NCBI GenBank assembly: GCA_051453625.1
Contig: JBOZIK010000001.1
Span: 23,791,641 to 23,855,640, forward strand
Reading direction: 5' to 3'
Length of the DNA stretch: 64,000 nt
Source: Welwitschia mirabilis
Taxonomy: Eukaryota; Gnetophyta; Gnetopsida; Welwitschiales
Below, one piece after another: positions 22,191-33,718 of this stretch. Position numbers and translations under genes: made by a program. The notes below the pieces were generated by a model that was not told the DNA's origin, ran no database searches, and saw only the letters and a program-made list of their open reading frames with translations. The first letter of the stretch is position 1. Each line of letters begins with the position of its first letter.

Positions 22191-23032
22191 TTAAACATGA
22201 TAAAAGTACTAGCCTTAGAGGTTTTCCTTGATGAGGAGGACTTCTTCCCTATCACTGTCTAAATCTTTTCTTAGCTTTTTCCTTCAGAGTCTACCATGAT
22301 GTTATCTGATCATCTTTTAAATATTACTTATGTATTCATTTTCATGACTATTCTTTGACTTAGGTGTTTTGTAGTGTTAAGACTAGATTCACCTATTATT
22401 AAGACATTCACATGTTTATGGACTTTATTCTAAAGGAAGATGCTTTATTTTTTATGTTTTTCTCAATGGTAAAAAGGTCTTAGATTGTTTGAAGTTGTTT
22501 ATTTTCTATCTTTTATCTTATGACTTCATCTTTATCGTTTGTAGTGTTTGGTNNNNNNNNNNNNNNNNNNNNNNNNNNNNNNNNNNNNNNNNNNNNNNNN
22601 NNNNNNNNNNNNNNNNNNNNNNNNNNNNNNNNNNNNNNNNNNNNNNNNNNNNTATGAGAAACATTTTGATTAAACATGATAAAAGTGCTAGCTTTGGAGG
22701 TTTCCCTTGATGAGAAGGACTTCTTCCCTATCACTGTCTAAATCTTTTCTTAGCTTTTTCCTTTGGAGGCTACCATGATGTTATTTTATTATCTTTTAAA
22801 TATGACTTATGTATCTATTTCCATGAGTAGTCTTTGACTTAGGTGTTTTGTAGTGTTAAGACTAGATTCACCTAATATTAAGACATTCACATGTTTATGG
22901 ACTTTATTCTGAAGGAAGATGCTTTATTTTTTATGTTTTTCTCAATGGTAAAAAGGTCTTAGATTGTTTAAAGGTGTTTTTTTTCTATCTTTTATCTTAT
23001 GACTTCATCTTTATCTTTTGGAGTGTTTGGTT
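22174..23032 (+). repeat. Gap-bracketing duplicate in element 1 (22174-22552 and 22653-23032)
   Basis: The 379 bases before the gap at 22553 are repeated from its right edge with a handful of substitutions. Homologous sequence follows the integrase once in element 2 (minus strand, about 37390 downwards: TGAAGAGGACTTCCTC), so the ancestral state is a single copy. Confidence 0.85.
22553..22652. other. Assembly gap (100 N)
   Basis: A fixed-size gap inside element 1, bracketed by duplicates. Confidence 0.95.
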
Positions 23033-23060
23033 ATGTGAAATGTTTTCATCCATTTGTGCT

Positions 23061-23097
23061 AAAAAAAAGAGGGGGGGGAAGAGGGGAGTGGAGGAGT
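23061..23097 (+). repeat. G-rich polypurine tract, copy 1
   Basis: A run of eight A, then G8, AAGA, GGGG, AGTGGAGGAG. After the gap at 23100-23199 it reappears (23234-23276) as G6-A-G7. The block 23028-23099 equals 23200-23278 apart from this. The homopolymer difference probably broke the assembly. Such tracts can prime plus-strand DNA or form G-quadruplexes. Confidence 0.7.
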
Positions 23098-23099
23098 AA

Positions 23100-23199
23100 N
23101 NNNNNNNNNNNNNNNNNNNNNNNNNNNNNNNNNNNNNNNNNNNNNNNNNNNNNNNNNNNNNNNNNNNNNNNNNNNNNNNNNNNNNNNNNNNNNNNNNNN
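23100..23199. other. Assembly gap (100 N)
   Basis: A fixed-size gap bracketed by a 72-79 base duplicate around the G-rich tract. Confidence 0.95.
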
Positions 23200-23354
23200 T
23201 TGGTTATGTGAAATGTTTTCATCCATTTGTGCTAAAAAAAAGAGGGGGGAGGGGGGGAAGAGGGGAGTGGAGGAGTAAAATAACACATGACATCTTATAT
23301 TTGAAATAGCTGAAAGACATGGTTGTCGTAATGTCCCATTGCAAGTACATCGAG

Positions 23355-23478
23355 GTAAATTTTCTTGAGGGGGGCCTTTAGTAGTCTAATATGGTAGCTA
23401 TAAAAACTCCACTAGGGGTTAGTTGGCCATGCTTTATGGGTCCTTACTTCTCTGACTGTGATTGCACTCTTATTTTCA
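23355..23478 (+). repeat. Conserved post-integrase block, copy 2 (element 1)
   Basis: GTAAATTTTC, GGGGCCTTTAG, AGGGGTTAGTTGGCCATGC and TCCTTACTTCTCTGAC correspond to copies at 895 and 36967 (minus). It is the best-preserved copy. Confidence 0.75.
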
Positions 23479-24898
23479 CATGAGCATTTTATTTCTTAAG
23501 ATTGAGATGTTTGTTTTGAGATGTAAGCAAGTAAGTTCATTTTTTAAGCAACTCTTTGATCTTATCACTTATTGTTTAAAGCATTAATTTTTAGCATTGT
23601 AATAATCACTACCTTATTGAATGGAATTTTTTATACATCAAGTCATGCATTTTTAAATCAAGTGATGTTATAATTTCTTTTATGAGAGTCTATTACTCTA
23701 AAATTTAGGGTAGACAGGATATCTTATTTATGTTATCATATGTCCATTCTTTTTTATTTTNNNNNNNNNNNNNNNNNNNNNNNNNNNNNNNNNNNNNNNN
23801 NNNNNNNNNNNNNNNNNNNNNNNNNNNNNNNNNNNNNNNNNNNNNNNNNNNNNNNNNNNNNNNNNNNNNNNNNNNNNNNNNNNNNNNNNNNNNNNNNNNN
23901 NNNNNNNNNNNNNNNNNNNNNNNNNNNNNNNNNNNNNNNNNNNNNNNNNNNNNNNNNNNNNNNNNNNNNNNNNNNNNNNNNNNNNNNNNNNNNNNNNNNN
24001 NNNNNNNNNNNNNNNNNNNNNNNNNNNNNNNNNNNNNNNNNNNNNNNNNNNNNNNNNNNNNNNNNNNNNNNNNNNNNNNNNNNNNNNNNNNNNNNNNNNN
24101 NNNNNNNNNNNNNNNNNNNNNNNNNNNNNNNNNNNNNNNNNNNNNNNNNNNNNNNNNNNNNNNNNNNNNNNNNNNNNNNNNNNNNNNNNNNNNNNNNNNN
24201 NNNNNCTTTTTTATTTCATGGTTTAGTTAATTATTTTAAAGTAATTTTCATATTTATTTATCATTTTAGGGCCTTAACATTAAATGATTTCCATGCTTAG
24301 TATTTATTTGTTGCTCAAATAAATATCCTTAATAATTTTATGATGTTTATTTTTAATCTTTTGGAGTTCTAAACACTACTCTTAATCATTTTTGTGATAG
24401 TACATTTGTTGGGCATTTATGAATCTACTTCATCCTAATTAACGCATTTTCACTAACTACTTTTTTCATGCTTATTAAAATATTTCATACATTTCTATTT
24501 TTCGAATATAATACTTCTATACTCAGCTTTGCACTTAATTCACAAAGTTGTTAAAATTCAAAAACACCCATTATCTGCCTTCTCACTCCTGTCTGATTTC
24601 TTTGCTTTATTATCTCATACGGGACATATTGCTTTTTTTCTCGAGGTGTGGGAGGGGGAACAGGAAGGGGCAAAACTCATTTTCATGATTTATTTTCATA
24701 AATTTTTAAGTGATTTTAGAGACATAATTTTAAAATTTTTACTTCATACACATGATGCATGACTTATTATTTTGCTATGTGATGTGTTATGAGCCTACTT
24801 TATAATTTTCAAATTGATTTTTTTAGATAATTTGGCTCGCAATTATAGTTGTTTACTTGGTTCTTATCAAGGAATAACAAAGGCTAAGCGAAGGGCTA
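23479..24898 (+). other. Element 1 3' untranslated region with a 445-N gap
   Basis: AT-rich, no frame that I can support. The gap 23761-24205 has an estimated size and CTTTTTTATTT stands on both sides of it. A purine-rich stretch with GGGAGGGGG and GGAAGGGG lies near 24646-24672. The extra ORF seen in element 2 is not visible here, though the gap could hide part of one. The last bases, GGCTAAGCGAAGGGCTA (24882-24898), are the polypurine tract before the LTR and match element 2. Confidence 0.65.
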
Positions 24899-26038
24899 TA
24901 ATGCACTACCAACTGTTATGTATTTTATGGAGTGTTATGAGCTATTTTATAGGACATTTATATAGGTTTAGATGCAATTCTAAATATTATGGAGAATTAA
25001 TAAAGGATCTCAAAAATTTACAATTCTTGACATGATTAGAGGCATTTAAGTTATAATGCAAAAGGAAGACCTTTTTAGTTAAAAAGACAAAGAGAACTAT
25101 TATTCGCTCTATCATTTCAATGACAGATAGGACAACACTGTAGATGCCACATGAAAATGCTGACATAGAATAGAGCTAGAACTGCTAAGTCATCCTTTCT
25201 AAAGGGGTATCATTCCCATGGTCATCCCCATAATAGCTAGGATGATACTTGCAACTGTTAGCCAATCTTTGTCTATTTTATCTCTTTCTTTCCTGTAATT
25301 AAGCATATTTTGTAGTGCCTTTTGTGTGTCGGTTTAGTTCTTAACCCTATAAATAAGATCTCCTTCAACTCTTCTCTCCATCTTTGATGCACTAGGAATT
25401 CTTGTGATAGGACATCAAATGACAAAAGATCCATCTCGAGAGTTGTAGAAAGACATCTCTTGGTAAAGGGTTATGCATCCTCTATTGAGGCTTGACTATT
25501 TTGTAAACCAAATGCTAGTTCCATTTTAATACAAAACTCTATTTCATTTATGCATTCAATTTTTTTATATGTCCCTTATAATTTATGTTGTCCTTGATCT
25601 GTTGAAAATTTCATTGATGATATAGGTTTTAAGAGCATCCTTTGTTAAGACCAAAGAGAGTAGTTTAAATTTATTTTGTATTGCATTTATTTGATTCACC
25701 TGATAGCTTAAGTTAGTCTTGGTTAGTGACAGTCTTATCAGCTAATTTAGGTTATAGAGGACTGGTCTTCCTAATAAGTTAATTTAGTAATCGGATAAGT
25801 GTTCATCTAGATTTAGTTGCATTTGCATTACATTGCATCTGTATTTCCTATATTGTTCTTAAATTTTGGTTACCTTATTCTTTGAAAATCAATTCTCATT
25901 CTTCTCTCATAAGTCTTTAACGGGTTACAACATTTGGATCACTTCCATACATACTAGAGTGTGCATTTTATAATCTATATATTTTGATTAACAGGATTTA
26001 GAACAAGAGGTGAAGTTGCAAAAATAAGCACCATAACA
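24899..26038 (+). repeat. Element 1 3' LTR
   Basis: Begins TAATGCACTACC (TG has become TA) and ends CACCATAACA. It carries the TATA box at 25346-25358 and the two inverted repeats at 25103-25135 and 25207-25248; in the second, GTATCAT pairs exactly with ATGATAC. Differences from the 5' LTR are many, so the insertion is old. Confidence 0.85.
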
Positions 26039-29000
26039 AACCTTCACTTTTTTGAAGCATCTTTGAATGGTTTAACATGATTCATCAATGCTAAGAGCTT
26101 AAGATATTAAGTCATAGTAAGTTCATACATGGGTAGGATATAAGAATGGTAATTAAATCCACTTCTAGAAGGGTATTGTAAAAAAATACAATGCAACCCA
26201 TCTTGGTGATGGAATCCAAGTGTGAGAATGAGCATTATTGAAATTATCTTAATTTAGTCCTATTTGATGAATACACCACATGAATGCATGCATGTAATTC
26301 TAACTAATATGGATATTTAATGGATTATGTACCTAGTTACAATAATTCTAATCATCATTAGGTTCATTTAGAGAACAACGATAAAAAAAAACATTCAAGA
26401 ACATCTCTATATTCAAGATTACAATAATCAAAATCTAGATAAAGAAAATATTATTTTCTTTTCTATCTAAATAAAAGAAATATTAATTTTTAATAATAAT
26501 AAAAATATTCAAATGTATCAAATCATGTTTCAATAATGTGCTTAAAGAAACTAAAACATATATCAAGCTATGTAAATCCTAGAACCATTCTTCCATGCTA
26601 ATATGACAATTTCGATGGATTGATGCAAAGAAGTTAAAAAAAAGGAATTATAGCTCAAGAATAATTATTAAGATGTAAATATTTATCCAAGATTCAAATG
26701 GATATATTATAAGTCAATTAAAGAAAGTAATAAACTACATACTATTTATACTACTTAAACTACTAAGGTAAAATCTCTTACAAGTACATACATTCAAAAT
26801 AAGATAAAGGAAAAAAGGTAAAAGAGGTAATTCTATAAATAAAATACTCTTTATACATAACTTAACTTAAAGTTACAAATAGAAACATATCTTACATACT
26901 TAAATTACCTATAAAATTTTATATAATAATTTTTATATAATTTAAAACATTAATTATAACATTTTAGGCTCTAAGGAGACATCCTGGTTAAAAATTAATA
27001 ATTAATTAATTATGGAGTAAAAAATCAATTAATTATGAAGTGAAAAATAAAGTATATTAGGTTTTCATAAATAAGACACATATAGAATCATTAAAATATA
27101 ACTTAAACTATCTTGAATTTCTAAAAATATTTTTTCTAAGGTTATTATTTAAGTTTAAAAACTGTCAAATTTTCTAAAATTATAGTCCTATCATACTATA
27201 CTAAAATGACTATAACTTTTAAAATATTTTGAGTTTGTAAATGATTTAAAATGTTTTATAAAGATTATTTAATTTCTTATAACTAAGATGATCAAGTCTA
27301 CAGATATCTTAATTAAATAGTTATAGAAACGTAAATCACTTTCTTGCTATTTTTACATATATTTTCTAACATATGTTAAAAAATAAAATTTTATAAAATA
27401 ATTACCAAAAAATTTACTATTTTTACATTTTCATGTTTATAACACAATTCCAAACTAATAAAAAAATTCACTAATTTATACTTGCTAATTAATAAGTTAC
27501 AGTATTTTTATCCTTTGCCTCTATTCTGGAAATTTAATTTTTGCCATAACGAAAACATGATAAACTTTTTGTAATTAATTAAGTAATAACTTAAGTTACT
27601 AAAATAATGGATATACTTACTAATACTTATAAAATATCTTAACTAAGTTACTAACTTAAATTATTGTTAAAGAAAAATCAAATCAATTCAAAAGGCTCAT
27701 ATACTATGAGCCTTAGGATTTCCATGAAAAAGTACTAGCCTAAAGAGATTTTTGAGGATCATAATTTTCCCCTAATAAGATTGACCTAATATAAAATAGA
27801 TAAAAATATAATATTAAAATAATAATAGGTATCCAAATTTCTTTTTTTTTAATAGTTAATCCCTTGGTCACTTGGCCATAATCATTCATTAGTAACCTCC
27901 ATCACCTAGCACAAGAGACTCCTCATATCTCCACAATGTCTTAGTGAGATCAAATGGGAGGGAATAATATTTTATAATATAATTGCATACAAACCATAAA
28001 TAATTCCCTAATGCAATATCTCATCATTTTACTAGAATCTTAAAAAGAGGTTATATGGATAATAAGAGTAAAGAGCTTACTTGAAAAGATTAGTAAGTCC
28101 TTGATAGTTCAAGATTGATGAAGATCTAAGCTCAAGAGTTCCTTAGCTTCAAGCTTCTAAGATCCAAGCTCCATAAGTAAAAAGAAAAAAATAAATAAAT
28201 AAATAAATAAAAGAGAGATAAAAGAAGGAAATACAAGTATCTCCTTTTATAAGAGAGAAAAGAATCTCTATATTTAGATAAACAAAGGCACATAGCTCAA
28301 GATCAGAAGATCACTTAATTTAGCATTAATAAGTGGGATGAGTAATAAGTGACATTAAAGTATAAAAAGAGAACATATTTATGACTCATGCACCTAACTA
28401 GGATAAGTAATCTACTTGCTTTAATTAGTAAGCTTAAATATGTGTATCATTTCCTCATATTAGCTCCTCTTTAATCCTTTATAGGTTCATAAGTAAGTTT
28501 AATTCATCTAAGACATGCATCAAAAGAATAAATGCACAAATTTTAAAATTATCATATGGCATAATGCGATAAAATCTTTAATTCTAATGAATAAAATAAT
28601 GAGTATGCTATGAATAAAGTTCCGTTATACATCTGAATAGCATCAAAGTTGTGGTAAATTAAATCTACTCATTTATTATTCTTAGTTCTACATAAGAGTT
28701 CATGTACTTGTTCAAATGCTTATTTATTTTAAAATATATAAAATCTATCAATCACATAACAAAAAAAGAAAATATTTATTCATAATATAGTACACATATC
28801 ACATTTACAAAGAATATAAATGAGTAAATAAGAAGCAAAATATGTTATGTCCTCTTGAAATTTTCAATTTATTAGTTTTTTCATGTGATTTTAATTCCTT
28901 GCATAATGGAACTATGTTAGTTTAAATATTTAAATAGATTTTTCCATAAAACTTTTTGACATATTTGTTTATTGTTTTCATGGTAAATTATAAAGATTAC

Positions 29001-29130
29001 AAATTAAGATTAATTTAAAATGACATCTTATTTTGATAATGAATTTAAGTAAGAAGAATTAATCATTTAACTAAAATATTAACATACTTAATATTCAAGT
29101 AAATAAGGTTACAAAATATGGAATATGATA
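26039..29130 (-). mobile_element. Tekay/Del-type LTR, copy b, right part
   Basis: Continues the LTR interrupted by element 1. The first 360 bases match copy a (16385-16747). The top end, minus strand TATCATATTCCATATTTT, matches the LTR start of element 3 (TGTCATATTTCATATTTT at 51933) for about 90 bases. A TATA box TTATAAAAGG (plus 28243-28252) is oriented for minus-strand transcription. An AAAT microsatellite lies at about 28189-28210. The implied LTR length of about 4.5 kb is long, so other insertions may be included. Confidence 0.5.
28243..28252 (-). promoter_or_regulatory. TATA box of the Tekay/Del LTR
   Basis: TTATAAAAGG on the minus strand, in a CT-rich context (TTCTCTCTTATAAAAGG), 880 bases inside the LTR's 5' end. 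It fits a U3 promoter. Confidence 0.5.
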
Positions 29131-31054
29131 TGTGATGAGGTTGATTAGTTCTAAATCATTCTTTGCATAAAAAGTATTTCGCAAAATATAATATTTGGTT
29201 TAACTAAAATTACTTCTATAAGCCAACTTTTTATGCAAAGTGGCTACTAATTTTTACATTATCTCTATGAGCTTTCAATCAATGATTTGTTGTGCATCTT
29301 CTTCCTCTAGATTCTAAAGATTAACATGCACTTGTTTGAGAAAATCTCAATCAAATCCATAAAATCACATTGCAAATATGAAGTCTTAATTCCAATCTTT
29401 CCAACTTCAATCATTGTGTAGAGTCACTCTAAGGTTGACCATTATTTTGGTAGTCAATACAGGCATAAAGCTAACAAAATTTGGAATCTATCTTTTGATG
29501 TAGTAGTCATAATAATTGTGCAAAAGAAAAAGAAAATATTTAACAAGTCTAGAGGAAAAGTTAAATTTCAAAGAAATCTTACTCATGTCTATAACTGAAA
29601 GCGATCTATCCAATACACAATGAAAACTCATGAAAATCCAAAAGAATGAAAACTAGGAAAAAATTGAAGATAATGATAGAGTTACAAGAAAATGAATCTT
29701 ACTTTCATCCATCAGTTCAAGTGATCTATCCAAGTCATAGTGCAATGAAAGTAAAGAGATAAAAAAGAAGGTTATGATAGAGAGGTATAATCTCAGTAAA
29801 TTTTAAAATTGATTACACTTATGACTCTCTATTAACTTGGTGATGAAATTCAGGTAGATCCTTCCATTGTGCCTTTGACATTCACCCAATATGCCCTCAA
29901 TTATTAAGGTGTACATGGGAATTTGGACCTTTGGGTAACTCAGACATTTCCACTTCCGACAGATACGACTCTCCATATGGCCTATACCTCATAGTTAAGG
30001 TAATTAAAGACTATACAATAAGCTCAAAAGGAAGTGTATCATAACACAAATATCTGTATATATAAGAATCCCCATGCCTACCACCAACTAAGACTTATTG
30101 TCAATTATAAGAACTTATAAAAGGGAATTTTTTATTATTTTTATGTAATCTAATACTTCCTCAAATTAGTCATTAATACTCAAATTATAATATTATAAAA
30201 TGATACTTTACAATGAACTAATTGATGGAATTTTATCATGTAGGAGAAGTTTAGAAGGGAAATAAGATTAGCATCAAAAGTGAAGGATAGAAAAGCTTTC
30301 AACTTAAAAAAGAATTATAGCTATCTATTAAAAATTTCATATCCCCTTTCATTAGTCTTTGTAAAACAAATATTGTATATGCTAAATGTTAATTGTATAC
30401 ACAATACTACTATATAATAATTCTATTCACTCATCAAACCACTAGGTGTTATCCAAATGTACATTAACAACTAGCACAAATAGACTAAGTTCTACGCTAA
30501 ATTGTTAGAGTCTTATATCCTATTTTCTTAAGTGTTAAAAGGCCTTAATAAAGAGAATAATGTATCTTACAACTATTTTCTTTGGTGATAATGTTAAAAA
30601 AAAATCAAGTTCTAGCTAAACTAAAGTACTAATGTCCTTTAAATGTTTTTATTGAGATCGCATCTCCAACTTTCAGCTTCTTTGTCTTCTTCATAAATCT
30701 TGGAGAAGCACAAGTAGAAGAGAGTTTAGTTCATTAGATTTTTCAAGACTTCACTTGCTAAGACATAATTCATCTTTATGGTTAGGGGCTTGGTGATTAA
30801 AGCATGAGCTTGGATAGAAGCTCACTTCTCTGTAAAAAAAGGGTATTCTGCATACTATAGCTTTTTTTTATTTTAAAAGGGTTTTCAATATTTGTTTGAA
30901 AATTTTATTAATAGTTTAAAATCAAGATTTACTTATTTCTCTCATTTGATTTTCAAATAAATTTTTCTTCCAATAAAATTTGAAGAAAGGATCATAAAAT
31001 TCCTAATTACACATCTTTGTGGATTGAATCAGGTTGCAAAAGAATGCTATCATA
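29131..31054 (+). other. Unassigned stretch, probably containing an LTR that ends at 31054
   Basis: The right edge (CTATCATA then TTTTGG) corresponds to the LTR end plus primer site of element 1 (CTACAACA then TCTTGG), so at least the right part should be an Athila-type LTR. Its left end and partner were not found, and no TATA box is convincing. No gene is seen. Confidence 0.4.
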
Positions 31055-31057
31055 TTT

Positions 31058-31077
31058 TGGTAACATTGTCATGAAGG
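31058..31077 (+). other. Primer-binding site, tRNA-Asp type (element 6)
   Basis: TGGTAACATTGTCATGAAGG corresponds to the decayed site of element 1 followed by GGAAGG, with one base missing. It lies about 130 bases upstream of a gag-like frame. Confidence 0.6.
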
Positions 31078-31206
31078 TATCAGTCTTCTTGTAATTTGAG
31101 TCTTATTAAAACTTCTTTATTGATTTTCCAAATAATTTCTTTTGTCCCTTTTTAATAATTTTTATTGGTAAATTCGAACTTGAATGCAACACAGAATGAA
31201 CTTTTT

Positions 31207-31532
31207 ATGTCAAAGAAATGGGAAATCAAAGAATCAAAATTCATTAGGGAAAACATAAAAAGTGATTTTTTTGATTATCAAGAATGCAAGCAGATTGTAC
31301 AAAAGCCATAACAAGCTTTTACTTCACCTACATCTTTTGAAAATCAAGACTCCCCTTCTTCATCTTATCAAGTGATCACAAATGTGAATCATGGTGAATC
31401 AGTTTCTGGTTGACAAATTTACACTTCAAATGTACCCTTTCCTTTTTATTCTATAAATAATAAAATTAGCTTCTAAGAGATGTACACCCAAACCCCTTCT
31501 GCTTTTTTTCAATCATTAAGTATCCAAAACTT
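31207..31532 (+). pseudogene. N-terminal gag-like ORF of element 6 (cut by gap)
   Basis: From ATG 31207 one frame runs to the gap with three stops at Gln-like positions. It reads MSKKWEIKESKFIREN, DYQECKQIVQKP, a Ser-rich segment, FPFYSINNKISF and MYTQTPSAFFQSLSIQN. Position after the primer site and composition fit the poorly conserved N-terminus of Athila/Tat gag. The conserved part is not present; the gap and then CACTA-like repeats follow. The gag identity is inferred from context, not from a motif. Confidence 0.5.
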
Positions 31533-31632
31533 NNNNNNNNNNNNNNNNNNNNNNNNNNNNNNNNNNNNNNNNNNNNNNNNNNNNNNNNNNNNNNNNNNNN
31601 NNNNNNNNNNNNNNNNNNNNNNNNNNNNNNNN
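31533..31632. other. Assembly gap (100 N)
   Basis: A fixed-size gap. The sequences on its two sides are unrelated (gag-like versus CACTA-like). Confidence 0.95.
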
Positions 31633-31795
31633 AGCCTTGCCTTATTAGCTTTTGTGCTTTTAAGGTATTTCTGTAAAAATGCCTTAGAAACACCTTAAAA
31701 GTCTGATCTTTTAAGGCATTTGTATAGAAGTGCCTTAAAATGTAATAAACTAGTAGTCTTCTAAAGTGTTTTTAAAAAATAGCTTTAAAGGTGAC
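31633..31795. repeat. CACTA-like subterminal hairpin array, left half
   Basis: Three inverted repeats at about 45-base spacing: TTTTAAGGTATTTCTGTA..AATGCCTTAG, TTTTAAGGCATTTGTA..AAGTGCCTTAAAA and CTAAAGTGTTTTT..AATAGCTTTAAAGG. Such repeated AAGxxxTT hairpins are typical of plant CACTA transposon subterminal regions. The array breaks at GTGAC and continues beyond element 2 with GTGACTCTTTAAGGCATTTCT at 44796. The terminal CACTA was not found. Confidence 0.55.
31791..31795. repeat. Target-site duplication of element 2, left (GTGAC)
   Basis: GTGAC here and GTGAC at 44796-44800, immediately outside the two LTRs: an exact 5-bp match. Confidence 0.85.
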
Positions 31796-32892
31796 TATCA
31801 TGATGTGTATTTGTGCAAATAATTTAACCTCAAGAATATCCTATCATTTACAAACAAAATAGATGTCTACACAATACCACACACTAATATAGATGGGATT
31901 TGACCTGAATGTCATAATCTATCAAAGGCCTAGCCTAGAGAAAGAGAATTGATTTCCACAAGAAAAACTTTGTATTATATCAACAAAAATAAATTGCAAT
32001 GCAAGAAAAAACCATGCAATACTTTTATGCAAAGTTAATCTAGGAAAAAGAAATATTAATGCATCTAAACTAATAATGATCAACCTTAATAAAAGTTTCC
32101 CTCATAACATATATTACTTAAGAAATTGTTATCAAATTAGAAGTAACATAAGCTATGAGGAATACAAATAATAAGCATAGGAAAAGAAAAATAAATCTTT
32201 GTATTACTCAAACCACATTCGTGTTACAAAGTAGCTACACCTCAATCAAAAAAGCATAGCCCAACACCAAAGAAGACATCTCTCTACAACTACAAGGATG
32301 GATTTATAGCCCTTCGATCTTCTGTCAGGAGAATTCCCAAGGTAAATGAAGATAAGATGACATAGAGGATATAATTAATATTTATTGACACAAACACACT
32401 TAACAACAAGATAAGAAGATTTGGTGTAACCCTAATGGCTATGCCAAAAGAACATACAAACAAATGGCAGAAGTTAGATAAATGTTTAGTGGAACATTAC
32501 AATAGATGTTATTCAGCTAGTCATCTAGATAATATAAGGGATGAGGCCACCTCATAAATAATCCATATCACTACCAGATTGATCACAATCAGCATCCTTA
32601 TTAGCCTTAATTATTCTTTCATCTGTACTATCATCTAGATGAGGATGTGGACAATGGGCTTCTATAAGTATTTATCCAATGCATTTAGTCTCAATGTTTA
32701 TAAAAAGTTTATCTTACAAATAGAAAGTATTAAGAACTACTCTAAATACTTTAAAATATCATGGAAATTGTGTGTTTTTGTCTCTTTCATCTCATCTCTT
32801 CATTATTGTGGAAATCCAACATATACATGTCTAATATCCTGCAAAACTACTCAAAATACCCTATTAAATATACATAAGTTAGCAACATAACA
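31796..32892 (-). repeat. Element 2 3' LTR
   Basis: Aligns with 43729-44795. The first 18 bases of the two copies differ only by transitions. Minus-strand TATA box CTATAAATCC lies near plus 32301-32310. Palindrome TCATCTAGATGA lies at 32631-32642. By eye, about four in five positions match the other LTR over the first 200 bases. Confidence 0.85.
32631..32642. repeat. Palindrome TCATCTAGATGA in the element 2 LTR
   Basis: A perfect 12-base palindrome followed by GGATG. The other LTR has a decayed form (TTATCCAAATGATTAGG) near 44539. Related words recur in the element's leader and 3' region. Confidence 0.7.
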
Positions 32893-33718
32893 TAGCCCTC
32901 AACTTAGCCTTATCAGTTCCTAATAAAACTAGGTGGTAAATTGTGATTGTGAGCCAACTTAATTAACAATAAAAATAGCTAAGATACTAAAGAAACTATC
33001 TTAGCAAAATTTTCAAAAATCTCAAAGCTACAAACTAAATCTTGAGAAATTAAAAAACTAAACATTTTACTTAATTTGAAACTTAGCGATACCATTATCT
33101 AGGTCATCATCCAGATAATAGGATGGATGATAGGCTAAAAAAATGGTCTCAGAAAATAGAAATCTATAATAATTTTTTCAATAAAGATATATAGTAAATG
33201 GGTTAAAATCCATCCACTGAATTATACAGTCATGAAATAAAAAGATTATCCAAATAAAATCAATTCTCATCAATTGTATGTAAAAGATAAATAATCATAA
33301 AAATCAGATCAAGATAAATAGACCATGTTGACTAAAATATGATATGTACATATAATTAGTGATTTTTAATACAAAAATACATAAAGAAAGAGATATAAAA
33401 TAAGATAAATCACTCCCCTCATTGTCGCATGATAAATTTAGTCTGGGCTACTAGATTAGGTGTAGGTGGAGAAGAGGGAGCATGCTCAGGATCAGCAAGG
33501 AAACATAGATCCAAAGATGTAGAAATAGAATAGATCATCTTGTCATTTTTGAGATGTAGTACCTCTAGAATATCCACTATCATACTATCCTGAATAGAAA
33601 CAACATGCTGATGAATGTCAACAATCTAGTCCTCAAAGTGCTAGACTCTCCTCTCAATAGTTAGGATTTTCAGCTCTAATGTCTGCGTTCTTTGGTTAAG
33701 GGCTTGAATCCTTTGGTC

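Larger units (their letters stand above)
17315..26038 (+). mobile_element. Element 1: Athila/Tat-like LTR retrotransposon, deletion derivative
   Basis: A complete 8.7-kb element by its ends: 5' LTR 17315-18503, tRNA-Asp primer site, gag, protease, integrase tail, polypurine tract and 3' LTR 24899-26038, with a near-perfect 5-bp target duplication. Reverse transcriptase, RNase H and the integrase core are absent. About 430 bases of unrelated AT-rich DNA lie between the protease and the integrase tail. It could only have moved with proteins from a relative such as element 2. Three gaps lie inside it (22553, 23100, 23761). Confidence 0.85.

Noticed and set aside
23730-24300. Long ORFs over 23761-24205 and over 44893-45618
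   Set aside because: They consist almost entirely of N.
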